From contig NW_024466307.1 in assembly GCF_017591425.1 (NCBI RefSeq), positions 1,672,001 to 1,736,000 of the forward strand: a stretch of DNA of 64,000 nt, in the 5' to 3' direction. Positions 1-11,377 of the stretch are shown piece by piece (within the stretch, counting starts at the first letter, position 1; each line of letters opens with the position of its first letter). The stretch comes from Ochotona curzoniae. Taxonomy: Eukaryota; Chordata; Mammalia; Lagomorpha; Ochotonidae. The position numbers were made by a program, and so were the translations under genes. Under the pieces are notes generated by a model that saw only the letters and a list, made by a program, of their open reading frames with translations, was not told where the DNA came from and searched no databases.

Positions 1-470
1 CCTGGTCCAGCCATTCCCTTCCTTCACATGGCCATGAAGCAAAGCAACTTCTCCCTGACCTGGGCGGTCCTAGGGCTCTCTGGGGGGGCTGCCGACGGAC
101 TGAACCCCATCTCCTCATCCCAAGGCAGCTGCTAAGGAGCTGCCAGTCACTGCGGTCACTGTGCTGGGCATCACTGCTGGAGCGGAGACGGCCACCCATT
201 GAGATTGCTGGCAACATGTATCTCCCTTGGTTCCAGTTTGTAGGAAAATGTCTGTTCAGAGGTCACGCCCACCAGTGACTGGGACAGAAGAGGTTCTGTG
301 CAGAAGGGAGCACTAACAGATCATAAATACCCCTAGGAGAAAAAGGAAAGAAAAAACAGCAATGTCCAAGTAAACTCTGACACATGTACACAACAGAATT
401 ACAAGGATTAATCTGTAAGCTCCAAATTGGACTTATCCCCTGAAAACTACAGCAAAAAGAGCAAATCCAT

Positions 471-724
471 GGGGCTGGCACAGTGGCTGAACGGGTTAGT
501 CCTCTTCCTGCAAGTGCTAGCACCCTATTGGGTGTTGTTTCATCCCCTTGCACACACTAGGGTCCCTTGTGGGCACCAGTTCTAATCCTGGCTGCCCCAC
601 TTCTCATCCAGCTCCCTGTTGTGGCCTGGGACGGCCCAAAGCCTTGGGGCTCTGCATCCGCGCGGGAGACCCGGAGGAAGTTTCTGGCTTTGCACTGGCT
701 CAGCTTTGACCATTGTGGCCACTG
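471..724 (+). repeat. CSINE (lagomorph tRNA-derived SINE)
   Basis: Starts ggggctggcacagtggctga and contains the ccagctccctgttgtggcctggga core and cgcgggagacccggaggaag. It breaks off at the gtggccac motif and is joined to an inverted piece, so the 3' end and tail are missing. Confidence 0.75.
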
Positions 725-762
725 ATCAGGAGCCAGGAGCCTCTACCGGGTCTCCCACATGG
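725..762 (-). repeat. CSINE fragment, inverted
   Basis: Reads as the reverse complement of the middle of the element (gggtctcccacatggg). It abuts the + strand copy ending at 724, giving a fold-back junction. Confidence 0.6.
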
Positions 763-2574
763 GAAGGAAGGGAGGAAGTCCCACACCCACTGTGATGGAA
801 GCAGGGGGCTGTGCTCCCCGCCGTGCAGGCTACCACAGGCGTCGCTGCAGCAGGATGGGTGATGAAGGCCATGCCTGCCGCGGCTCTGTCCTGCTCAACC
901 TCCCAGATCCCCTCCCCCATAGCAAGCGGCCTTTACCATGAGGATGCTGAGGACCCTGGCGTCAGCCATGCAGCCAGTAGGCCGGTGCCACACTGCGCAC
1001 ACACACCTGTACACTCCCCAGGTGGCTCACAAGGCCAGTCCTGCACAGGAGAGCAGCAGCAGCCCACACCTCAAATGCTGACAATCCCTCCACAACTCCA
1101 CAGGTGACTGGCAGTTCTCTGAGGTAGCCAGCGAACACTCATGTTTTCCGTCTGGAACGTGAGCCGGGCCCCATCTGTGATGCAAGTAACGCAAACTCAG
1201 TGCAGCTTAGAGTAGAAATGAAAACTGTGCCACTGCAGCCCCCCAGCACTGCCAGGTTTTCAGGGTTGTCATCACTTGAGACCCTTCCTACCAGACAGCT
1301 GGTGGGCAGCATCTGCACGGGAGAGAACGGGGACACTCCTGCTCAACTTTAACAACAGGTACAGCATCAAAATAGCACACACAGGGGACACACTTCAGCC
1401 TCTCCCACCTCACTGCGCACCAGCCGAAGGCCTTGCTCTGCCCGGCTGCCGCCCCTCCAGGCTATCGTTAGCACTGAAGGTGGGGCAAGTTAACAGCAGT
1501 GGGGCAATCTGGTGTCAGGTATATCAAAAGATGGAGTTATTTTTGCGCCAACACACACACCTGAGCGTGTAGTAGACAGAGCTGACTCCCTTAGCATCCC
1601 TTGTGCCTGGTTCCTACGACATGGCGAGGGCAGGCCAAGCTCCCCCAGCAGCTACCTGGACGCAGCAGGATGAGTTCCTATCCCACCCCAAAACTGTCTG
1701 CTAGGAGCACCTGTGCGAAAACAACACTGCACCCAGCACTCATGTCTGTGGGACTGGCATGTCCCAGAATGTACTGAAGGCCATGTGGGGTGTGCTACAA
1801 TGTGCAGGTAAAACGCGTTTTCAGTCCACAGGGCGCATCTCACAGAGCAGCTTGGACACCGCTCCCTGGAGCCACACACTCCTAGGCCATCCTGCTCCAA
1901 CGTAGCTCATCCTACACCCTGTCAGCTGTGTTCTCTGCCTTCTCAAGACCTCGACATGCCAACTCCAGCCCTGGACATCGTGTGCCCAGGTTCCACTAAC
2001 TGCACACTCACCTTCCTCCAGAGCCACACTCCCATGACCCCTTTACTTGCCACCACCCTCATCAAGATCTGAGAACTCTGAATCCTGCCTGCCCAGCCAC
2101 CCCATGCCGTCAGGCACCTTCTGTGATAACCTGCAGGGCTGCCTGCCTCTTAGACTGTATATTTTGGGGGGGGTGGGGAGGCCCTCACTGTTGCTCCTCT
2201 ACTTCAGAATAACCTCCCCGCCCCCGTCTCCCAGTTCCCTGGCAGTCCTGCGCGCCCCAATGCGTCACCCTCCATCATGAGCATCCTGGAAGCCTCAGGC
2301 TCTCAGCAAGCAGGGCCTGTGCTCTCAGAACCAAGGCACTGGTAACCAAGGTCTGGACATGTCTGCACTGCACTGCAGGCTTGACGTCTGTTTCCCAAAT
2401 GGCACCTCTGATGTAGGGGCGCTCAGCAGGCAGTCAGGAGGGAAGAGCAGGGATGTAACCCAGAGCCAGTGCTCACACACAGCTCTGTTAGCCCAACACT
2501 GTAACCCTAGACTGGCTTCCCAGGAAGTCAGCGCCTTGCCCTAAGCTTACCTGCTTCAGATCCAACCTTTCCAC

Positions 2575-2990
2575 AGTTGCTCAGAAAGTGAAGTGCAGAG
2601 TCAACACCCCCAAAGTGCAGCATCGGTGCTATGCTTCAGTCTACACCCCCGTACAGGAAGCAGGGATTCCACACAGCATCTCCCAACAGCTCCAGTGCCA
2701 GGGACCCCAGAGTCCACCAACAGATGAATGGCTGAGGATAAACAAACAGTGCATGCACAGGGTGAAATATTAGGCTCAAAAAGGAAGTTCTGTCTCCTGC
2801 CACACTCTGGGGGCAGCTCCACCACACAGGTGACACAAGCCAGATTGCAGTTCTGAGAGGAAGTTGACAGATTCACAAAGTACGAGAGAGGCTGGGGAGA
2901 AAGGGGCAGCTTGTTTAAATGGGTGAAAGTTTCTGTCCAGGATGACACAAAGTTCTACCTAACCACACCACATCCTGACAAGTAGCAGAA
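2575..2990 (+). repeat. Possible old LINE-1 3' ORF2 fragment
   Basis: Contains gtccaccaacagatgaatgg and a following gctcaaaaaggaagttctgtc, matching the conserved text at the end of mammalian L1 ORF2 and the start of its 3' UTR. It is strongly diverged and non-coding. Confidence 0.5.
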
Positions 2991-3450
2991 ACTTCAAATG
3001 ATAAAGAGAAAACCTGACATTTTCATACATTTTTAAAGCCTCAGCCGCGGCACGAAGCAGACACTGTGGTCACCAAAGGCCTGCCCTGATGGGACGCGTC
3101 ACAGCAATCTCACCCTGCTTGCTCAGGCCGTGCAGGTCCAACAGATGGACGTCCCATGTGCCACCTGAACCTACGACCTGCTGACACTCAGCTTTGCGCA
3201 AGGCGACAGGTCAGACCCGTTCACAGCTTATTTCACTGGGAATCAGGAGAGCGGCTTCCCCGAGGCAACCTGGGCCACTGATGTTTTGGGGGAGTAGGGC
3301 ACTGATATTTTAGAATGTGAAGAGTTACTTACTGTAGTTAGATGATCAGAATCTGTAAGATTTTAGAAAATGAGATGCAGATATATTTCGTAAATGTCAC
3401 AAAAATAAGCTGTGTAAACTTCAAATAAGGAAGCTCAGAAGTGCCCTAAC

Positions 3451-3739
3451 GGGGCCCATACTTGTGGGTAGCAGGTCAGATTGCCAGCTGCAGCACAGGT
3501 GTCCCACACAGGCACCAGTGCGAGTCCTGACTGCCCCCTTTCCTGCCTACTGTGGCCTGGGAAAGCAGCAGTGACACACCAGTCAGTCCCTGGGCTTCTG
3601 CTCCCCGTGTGGGAAATGCAGCTGACACTCCTGGCTTCTTGCGGCCCTTGGGGAGTAACGCAGCAGATGGAAGATCTTGCTGTCTCTGCCCCTCCCCAAC
3701 ATTTATCTTTACCTTTCAAATAGTCATTAAAAAAAAATT
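3451..3739 (+). repeat. CSINE, diverged
   Basis: Opens ggggcccatacttgtgggta, keeps the cctgggaaagcagc motif and ends caacatttatctttaccttt plus an A-rich tail. Confidence 0.7.
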
Positions 3740-4399
3740 AAGGGAAGCAAAGCAGACACATCCCCTTATGATGGGCGCACTGGTGTCCGGGCTGCTAACA
3801 GGAAACACAGCACCACAGCCCGGACCCAGTCACTGCCCGTCTACTTCCAACGCCTGGCAACGGCCTCAGTGCAGTGCCCCCTGCTGATTCCAAGCCTGCC
3901 TGCTGGCCAGGCCACTTCCAACCTCGCCATCGGTCCTCACCACCAGCGAGGTGCACCTCGCAGACTCAACTGCCATGCTCACGGTGGGGTGGGAGAAATG
4001 GAACGAGATGAAGTGAACCTGCCATGCGCATTTCTAACACCAGCAGGAAAATGATGGAAATCCTAAATGGTGACATTTCTGTGTGCCACGTAAATGGACT
4101 TCACTCTGCATTTATTACGCTCCCACTACCTTCCTTTGCTGTTCCCAGCAGAAGGCAGAATAATATTTCCACCCTGGGTATATCTGACCTGAAAGTAACA
4201 GACACAGGAGACTGAACTGCACAGAGGATGCCGAGTGTCTGCTTTGTGTTAGATGAGAAATTCAGAGAAAACGAACACGAGACTCCCAAGAGCTCATTTA
4301 TGGAGGCAACCCAATTTGTGCGTTTCAAGCAGCAGCAGGAGCCTGTGCTGTGACTTTGCAAGCTAAGCCTCCACCGGAGATGCAGGTGTCCAATACTCT

Positions 4400-4622
4400 C
4401 CACTGCTAATCCAGCTCCTTGCTAACCTGGCCGGGGAGGCAGCAGAGGATGAACCAAGGGCTTTGATCCTGGCGCACGCACGTATGCGCACACACACAGC
4501 CGGAAGCGCTGGCCTTGCTGACTTCAGCCGGCCCAGTCCTGGCTGTGTGGCCATTTGGGGTGTGAACCAGCAGACGGAAGATTCTCTCTCCTCTGTAATT
4601 CAGCCTTTCAAATAAATAAAGA
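4400..4622 (+). repeat. CSINE, diverged and 5' incomplete
   Basis: Recognisable from tccagctccttgctaacctg to gtgtgaaccagcagacggaa and the tail ttcaaataaataaag. The middle is interrupted by a CpG/CA-rich insertion. Confidence 0.65.
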
Positions 4623-4850
4623 TCGAAACATATACACAGCAGCAAAACAGCTTGTGTAGGGAGGACAGAAGCCATGGGTAAACAACCGAAGTCATCATGT
4701 GCTTATTCTTTCTCCATTAACAAAAAAAGTCCTTTTTTCCCCCAGAAGTACTCCAAGGATCCCAGGAGTGAGTCTTCAGCTTCTAAAGGCGCCGCCAGCA
4801 TCAGGAACTCCGTATAAACCAAGTGGGAATCTGTGCTTTTTGTTTCTGTA

Positions 4851-5121
4851 AGATTTTATTTTTCTTGGAAAGGCACTTACAGAGAGAAGAGACAACGATC
4901 TCCCGTCCCTCACTCACTCCCCAAATGGTGGCAAAGGCTCCCGCTGAGCCAGGAGCTCCCTGCGGGTCTCCACGCGGGTGCAGGGTCCCAAGGACTTTGG
5001 CTATCCTTTACTGCTTTCCCAGGCCACAAGCAGGGAGCTGGATGGGAAGTACAGTAGCCAGGACACAGAGCAGTACACATATGGAATGCTGACGCTTGAA
5101 GCTAGATTAGTCAGGTGACCC
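4851..5121 (-). repeat. CSINE
   Basis: Reverse complement of the consensus: agattttatttttcttggaa at the tail side, then gagctggatgggaagt in the core and a degraded tRNA-side end. Sense to HOMER1. Confidence 0.8.
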
Positions 5122-5188
5122 ATTACACATGCACTAGGAACCTGTGCCTCTTGCCTCTATTACAGAGGCATCAAAAAAAAAAAAAAAA

Positions 5189-5484
5189 GATTTATTTTTT
5201 CACAGAAAGGCAGAATTGCAAAGAGAGAGGACACAAAAAAGATCTCCCATCTGCTGGTTCACTTCTCACGTGACTGCAACAGCCAGATCTGAAGCCAGGA
5301 GCCTCTACCATGTTTTCCCACGCAAGTGCAGGGTCCCAAAGCTTTGGGCCATCCTCGACTGCTTTCCCAGGCCACAGCAGGGAGCTGGATGGGAAGTGGG
5401 CAGTCAGGATTAGAACCTGCACCCATTTGGGCTCCTGGTGGTTGCAGGGTGAGGAGGATTTATACACTGAACCATCACTGGGCA
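5189..5484 (-). repeat. CSINE
   Basis: Begins gatttattttttcacagaaa, contains ccaggccacagcagggagct and ends at accatcactgggcatgatag. An A16 run precedes it. Confidence 0.8.
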
Positions 5485-5530
5485 TGATAGAAGCATTTTC
5501 CCCCCCTAATCAGTTGCTTTTGGTAAACAC

Positions 5531-5797
5531 TGTTTTTTAATATCTGGCAAGCAGATTTACAGATACAGAGGGAGGAAGATGGACTGAGGTCTTCCACCTG
5601 CTGGTTCACTCCCCAGATGATCCTAAGCTTCGAGGCTGGGCCTTCCTGCAGGCAGGTGCCTAGAACTCCATCCATGGCCGAAGCACCTGGGTCATCCTTT
5701 GCTGGTGTGGTAGGTTTATTAGCACGGAGCTGGACTGGAAGTAGAACAGCCAAGACTCAAATTAGTACAGATAAGGGATGCTGGCATCAGAGGCAAT
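5531..5797 (-). repeat. CSINE, diverged
   Basis: Third minus-strand copy in under 1 kb. Shows cttccacctgctggttcact and a weaker core with gagctggactggaagtagaa. Confidence 0.7.
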
Positions 5798-7544
5798 GTT
5801 GAACAGGGCAAACAGCACATGTTGCTATTCTAAAATTATCCTTTATAGTAATTTCTAAGATACTCTTCCACAAAAAGGAATCATCAGCAAAAGTTTTTTT
5901 CATTAAAGTTATAACACAGTAACTACTTGAGGAAAAAAAAATGTTAATGTGTGGATCTCTTCTTACCTGAAAGCTTCCTCCCTTCAGATTTCTGGAAATG
6001 AACGCTAAAGGAAAGAAGCCACATCATCAGGAGCCAACAATGTAAGGAAGGCTAGTCCACAAATGTAAGCACAGGATTTATGAATGTCAACAGCACTTGA
6101 CAGCAAGTGAAAGACAGCCCGGAGCGACCACAGCTCACCGGCCACCTTTGCCCACGCCCTCGGTGGAGTGCACGCGCCAGCATCTGAGTCCGCTCATGGT
6201 TCCACCTGAAAGAAGAAAAAAGGCAGTACACCTTCTCCCTCTAGCTGCTTCCCAAGCTGGAGTCCAACAGGACACGGAAGGATGCAACTCAGAGAACTCC
6301 GTTCAGTCTGCAGAAAGAACAGGGGAAGATGGAGGGCAAAAGCTGACTTTCCAGGCAGGTAAACTAGTCAAGCCTTTTCTATTAAAGTCATCATTTCATA
6401 ACACTAGTGCAAAACCAGGAGCACCTTTAAGAGCCAAGTAAGTGCAGCCATCACTTACAATGCTTTCAAATGTCTGCAAAAGACCTGGGGGGAGCGGGGA
6501 AACAAAGTACATTCTCCAGAGAAAAGATGCATTTCAAAATAAAAACTATTTTTTCTCCAGTTTTTGTACAAGAATCCACTAGTAATGCATACACAATGGG
6601 GTGGATGTTGGCTCTCCTCCTGAGTATCACAGCCAAGGCCGCATGTTCAGGCTACAGTTCCTGATGTCATATGCTGATACACATATGACCGCCTGTTGAT
6701 CTAAGTGCAGATACGTAGCACTGGTCTCTGGGCAAACGTCTCTGGATTTAATACAGAAATGGGGAACGTGCAGTAGGCACACACCCCAATGAGGAAGGCA
6801 TTGCTAGATGGTTCTAGATGATCCACTCCCATCACGGGAAGGAAAGACTGTCTCGTCTCGTCTCCTGGCCACCTGGGAACCGACAGATGCAGCCCTCAGT
6901 AAACTGTTCAATCACTAAAAAACACAAAGTAAAACAAAAAAGGTTTGACTCTACTAGATGAGGAAAACACACAGAAGTTAAATTTCAAATTTTAAATCAG
7001 TAGGAAAGTATTAAAAATATTCTGAATATACATAGCAGGTATATGTATATATTGAATTACTCATGTCTCATACAATATCAATGTCAGCAAAGCGGAGACA
7101 CTTTGAGATTATGCCTTCCATTAAATGACCACTATGTCATAATTTAAAAAATACTGTCTGATGTCATTAAAATAATTTACTCAGCATTTCAACAGCCTAA
7201 ACTTTTAAAAAAAATTTTTAAACTCTAGTTTTAAATTCCCTGATCCCTGCTGTTTCTCTGTGTAAACAAAAACATACTGTTCTGTTATTCAGAAACGTCT
7301 AAAATCATATCTACTTCAAAACTGTATCAACTGGATCAATGTCATGGGCTGACTTATCAGAGAGCTACCTCAGCTCGGAGTGTGTGAACCTGTGCTATTC
7401 TCACTATGCTAAACACGTGAGGACGTGTCCTCCAACAGGTTCTATGCCACCACGACACACACAATATGATGATGACGTGTCCAATACAAACACTGCAGAC
7501 ACACCTGAAAACTCACTTTAGCAACTAGCTTTAGAAACAGACCG

Positions 7545-7550
7545 TTTATT
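7545..7550 (-). promoter_or_regulatory. HOMER1: Candidate poly(A) signal AATAAA of HOMER1 long isoforms
   Basis: On the minus strand AATAAA sits 1.5 kb after the stop codon. Two UGUA motifs (CFIm-type) lie about 45 nt upstream at 7592-7600, and a GU-rich stretch (ggtgtgtctgcagtgtttgt) lies 35-65 nt downstream at 7485-7508. The three-part arrangement is that of a standard mammalian poly(A) site. Confidence 0.5.
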
Positions 7551-7570
7551 TTTCACTCTAATATAAATTA

Positions 7571-7604
7571 ATATGTATGTATTGACGTACGTACACATAC
7601 ATAT
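7571..7604 (-). promoter_or_regulatory. Perfect 10-bp inverted repeat before the poly(A) signal
   Basis: The arms atatgtatgt (7571-7580) and acatacatat (7595-7604) are exact reverse complements around a 14-base loop that includes ACGTACGT. In HOMER1 mRNA the hairpin would stand about 20 nt upstream of the AATAAA, and it embeds the UGUA motifs. The A+T-rich arms could also arise by chance. Confidence 0.5.
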
Positions 7605-9048
7605 AAAACGAAATTGGTGTTGAGTAACTGTTCATGAGTGAAAAACGGTTACAAATCAATTTATCAGCTCAGTTCTGTACTTAACAATTTCATCATTTTG
7701 GGATACAGACGAAGCGTCAGTGCAGCTGCGGACTCGGCGGGGACTTCCCGGGGCTCCCCCCTCTGCAGGCACTGACGGCAAGGAGAGGTGTGCTCGGACG
7801 CAGTCCCCACGCCAGAGGCTGACTTTTAAAACAGCTCCGTGAAAGAAATATAGAAAGAAATGCATGTTTGTTGGAAGTCTTCTAAAATGACGTCAAAACA
7901 ACAGCGAAAGCTGCTCGCTGAGCAGAGCCCGCACAATGGCGTGCCTGGTCGGCAGTCCACGGCGGCGAGGCTGAGCGAAGGCCCCAGGGCAGGACGTCCA
8001 CCTCCCCCTGCCTCGCTCCAGTCCCCCACGGTGGGCTGATGTGGATGAATCCCCTTTAAAATAGCGGTACACCTTAAAAGGAGCTATAGTAAACAGTTCC
8101 CCAATAGCCATTAGTATTCATAAATTGAAATGCATTGATCATTCAGAAAAGATTTCTTGCAAAATATATAAATAAATGTAACTGCATATTCTGTAAATAC
8201 ACTGAATGTTAACTAACCAGGCCGTCAATGACGGGCTGCTATATTTCAGAAGTGTGTGTCAAATTTATTAGAAATTTAAAAAGAAATAATTTCTGAGGGA
8301 CTCAGCTGCCTTCATTGGTTGGCTTTAAAATGTGTAATAAAATGGGAGATAGTATCTTCTCATAAATACACAGAATCAATATGGAAAAGTAAAGTCTACA
8401 ACAGACAAGTTAGAGAACGCCAGGGGACAGCAGAGTAGTTACTGCAGTGAAGAATCTTCCAGTACAAAAAAGGGAAGACCTCGACACGCCCCATGAGAGT
8501 CTGTTTCACCTACAGATGCAGCTCTCTCTCACTCCTGGCAAGAATTAATTGGTAATGACACTGCTTCCCAGCAGTGCAAAAATATCCTGAGAAATTATTC
8601 AGATTACAACAAAAGACAGGGCTTTCATCACTAAATTTTTGCACAAAACACAGCTCTAGATATCGTAAATAAATTAATTTTAAAAAGCAGATCTTCCTCA
8701 CTGTGTTGAACACAAAAAGGGGATGTGACCCAGGCGTCGCTAATTCTCCCATTGGCTAATATCAGAAAAAGATTGCATCAAGTGTCTATAACGTTCTAGT
8801 TAACTATGGCCGATAATACACATGGAGGTAATTTGTAGTTCAAGTTTTTCATCTCTTCCTTGCCCCCAACTGGCTACAAACTTGATTTTAAAATTTACAC
8901 TGAAATATACAATTCTAATTTTTAAAAGCTCCTTCTCCTGGGGAATTGATACTCAAATTTCTTGTGCAATCTTGATGCAGAACCCAATGAGTCCCATGAA
9001 GAAAAATGGCATTTCTTCCAGTCAAGCAGCAATGCAACCCGACTTTCC

Positions 9049-9237
9049 TTAGCTGCATTCTAGTAGCTTGGCCAAGTTATCTCGCAATTCTGTTAGTTCA
9101 AATATCTTCCCATCCAGAATCTCTAAGAGGGTCTTCAGGTTATTGCGAAAAGCTTCCTGTTCGTTCTGACTTTTCTCCAGACGCTGCTCCAAGTCAGAGA
9201 GCTGGCCCTCCAGGTCTTTGTTTCGAATTTCTACTTC
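9049..9237 (-). CDS. HOMER1: HOMER1 exon 9: terminal coiled coil and stop (residues 293-354)
   Basis: The last coding exon, 189 nt, encodes 62 residues from EVEIRNKDLEGQLSDLEQ to LRDNLAKLLECS and ends with TAA at 9049-9051. The acceptor is GTCTCTAAAG. This is the most conserved part of the tetramerising coiled coil, containing the leucine-zipper repeats near the C terminus, and it appears identical to human. The open frame extends four codons upstream of the acceptor (MSLK), which is intron. The 3' UTR follows directly toward lower coordinates. Confidence 0.97.
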   Translation of the reverse strand, partial: EVEIRNKDLEGQLSDLEQRLEKSQNEQEAFRNNLKTLLEILDGKIFELTELRDNLAKLLECS

Positions 9238-9835
9238 CTTTAGAGACAAAAGTGCAATAAAGACGTGTCAACTCATCATTCCGAAACAGCACGATCCTCA
9301 CTGACACTGTACTGCAATACGCCTACTGAGATTCACCCTGGGTCTCAGTCCACACACCTGAAGTCGACTCTGGATTTGGCAGCTGAGATCCAAGTGATTC
9401 TGTGCACTGGATTGTGGATATCTTTCTATCCAAACAACAAAAACCCCTCTTTCCACTGCGCTTACGATGCTACAGGCACTTTGCACACCAAGGCAGGTTT
9501 GAAAAACCTGTCTGCAACTCATTTTCATTGCTGCTTCACTATTTTTCCTAACACTACTGTGAGCAAGCTCAGTGAAAACAAGGAAAAAGAAGTGAATGAA
9601 TTTGTTCTCCTTGCTGACAATTCTGAAGAAAGATTTAGAAACGAAAGCAACCAGCTGTGAGAGGACTACAAGATGTCCTAATTACATAAAGTATTTTTGT
9701 TTTGTCATATTATTGTATGCATGAAGTGTAGAGAATACAGATCAACTGCTAAAAACCACAGTGATGGTCAGTAACAACGTCCACAAACAGAGAAGCAGAG
9801 ACCGTACCGGCAACATTTCACACAGCAGGGACAAG

Positions 9836-10063
9836 GCGACACCCCACTTCCAATCCAGCTCCCTGCTAACGTGCCTATGACGCAGAGGATGGTCCGAGAA
9901 CACGGACCCTGCCCCCACACAGGAATCCCAGAGGCAGCTGTAGGCTTCCTGCTTCAGCCCGGCCCACCCTGGACCGTTGCAGCTGTCTGGGGAGTGAGCT
10001 ACTGGATGAAATATCTTTCCCACCTCCCCTCTGCAACTCAGCCTTTTAAATAAATAAAATATA
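9836..10063 (+). repeat. CSINE, 5' truncated
   Basis: Begins near gacaccccacttccaatcca and ends with the tail ccttttaaataaataaaat. It meets an opposite copy within about 6 bp. Confidence 0.75.
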
Positions 10064-10068
10064 AATTT

Positions 10069-10400
10069 TGTTTAAAGATTTACTTGTTTACACTTGAAAG
10101 GCAGATTTATAAAGAGAACAACTGAGAGAGGGAGACGTGCTGGTTCACTGCGCAAGTGGCTGTAACAGCAGAAGTGAGCAGATCTGAAGCCAGGAGCCTG
10201 GAGCCCTTTCTGGGTCTCCCATGCGGGTACAGGGTGCCAAGACTCTGGCCGTCCTCCACTGCTTTCCTAGGGCGTAAGGATGGAGCTGGATGGGAAGTGG
10301 AGCAGCTAGGACATGAGGGTGTGCCCTCAAGGGATGCCAGTGCTTACAGGAAGAGGATTTAGGGCAAAAGACTGTTATCTGAGTAATGAGCCACTGTCCC
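10069..10400 (-). repeat. CSINE
   Basis: Begins tgtttaaagatttacttgtt, contains ggatggagctggatgggaag and ends near gagccactgtcccaaa. It is tail-to-tail with the preceding + copy. Confidence 0.8.
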
Positions 10401-10735
10401 AAAATAAAACAAATCTTTAAAAAATTTGTCAAGAAAACAGCAGGGCAAGGAAATTCCAAATGTTTTCTTTGTCTTAGCATCATAAAATTATGACTGATTT
10501 CTTTTTTATTCTGCTGTATTTTTCTGAATATTTAGTTTTTTTATAATGCACATTAGCTACTTTGATATTTAGAAATCTATAAATATAAAAAATCTTGGAA
10601 CACTAAAAAAAACACCAATATTCTTAATTTACATGTAAGTATGAATTTTTTATCCATAATCACACCTCCTGTCTATGTTTATTTAACAGAATTCCAGGAG
10701 GCTTCCTCTACCATCTCAGGAAAAGAATGATGCTA

Positions 10736-10980
10736 TTTTTTAAAATGATTTTTTGTTTTTGAAACGCCGAGTTATAGAGAGGAGGAGACCAAGAGAGATC
10801 TTCTATATACTGTTTCATGCCTTGAAGGCCCATAACAGCTGGGGCAGGGCCAGGCCAAAGACAGCAGCCAGGCACTCTATCCAGGTCTCCCAGCAGGTGC
10901 ACGGGCCCAAGGACCTGAGCCATCTTTTGTTTCTTTCCCAGGCACATCAACAGGGAGCTAGATCAGAACTGGAACAGTTG
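10736..10980 (-). repeat. CSINE, diverged, tRNA end missing
   Basis: Begins attttttaaaatgatttttt and reaches gagctagatcagaactggaa. It is cut by the + fragment that follows directly. Confidence 0.7.
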
Positions 10981-11045
10981 GGCATGGTGCGGTAGCCTAG
11001 TGGCTAAAGTCCTTGCCTTGCATGAGCTGGGATCCCACATGGGCG
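10981..11045 (+). repeat. CSINE 5' fragment (tRNA-like head only)
   Basis: ggcatggtgcggtagcctag and then gcctaaagtccttgcc-type text up to gatcccacatgggcgg. Only the tRNA-related head with Pol III box-like sequence is present. Confidence 0.75.
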
Positions 11046-11377
11046 GTGAGACCAGACTGAAGAGAGAATGAAAGTACATAAACCTGAAATCCCACACTGA
11101 ACAAAACCAATTTCAAACGCTTTCTCTAAAATCAGGGTACATTTTAAGTTAAAAGCATTTATGTTAAAAGTTTCCAAAATAATTTACTGAAATCTGGAAC
11201 TGACCATCTGTGATAATTATAAGCTACTTAGATGGCGTTTGTTAAGTAAATTTTGAGAAATCAAAGATTAGGAAAGTCTTGGGAAAGAAAAAACAACTGA
11301 AATGCAGAGTTTTGGGGAGAACCCCGCGATGTCCCAGACGGCTTTGCGGCAGAAGGGCCAGAGTGGCCACAGCGCAC

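Larger units (their letters stand above)
1..7500. other. Region downstream of HOMER1, no gene recognised
   Basis: The stretch holds CSINEs, a possible L1 fragment and unassigned sequence. Frames up to about 115 codons occur on both strands but none resembles a known protein, and many overlap SINEs. 1-470, 765-2560, 3000-3450 and 3740-4390 show nothing I can identify. The lower part may be intergenic between HOMER1 and the next gene. Confidence 0.6.
7525..9048 (-). other. HOMER1: HOMER1 3' UTR (long isoforms), proximal end proposed near 7525
   Basis: No CSINE is found between about 5800 and 9048, whereas copies occur every 1-2 kb elsewhere. This suggests constraint on a transcribed 3' UTR. 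The sequence is A+T-rich with no plausible reading frame. The proposed proximal end uses the AATAAA on the minus strand at 7545-7550. Longer forms ending between 7500 and 5800 are possible; an ATTAAA lies at 6747-6752 on the minus strand. The true end cannot be fixed without transcripts. Confidence 0.55.
9238..11377 (-). other. HOMER1: HOMER1 intron 8
   Basis: The 2.1-kb intron runs from donor GTGCGC to acceptor CTCTAAAG. It contains a tail-to-tail pair of oppositely oriented CSINEs at 9836-10400 and a second opposed junction at 10736-11045. The remainder shows no coding or RNA feature. Confidence 0.9.
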
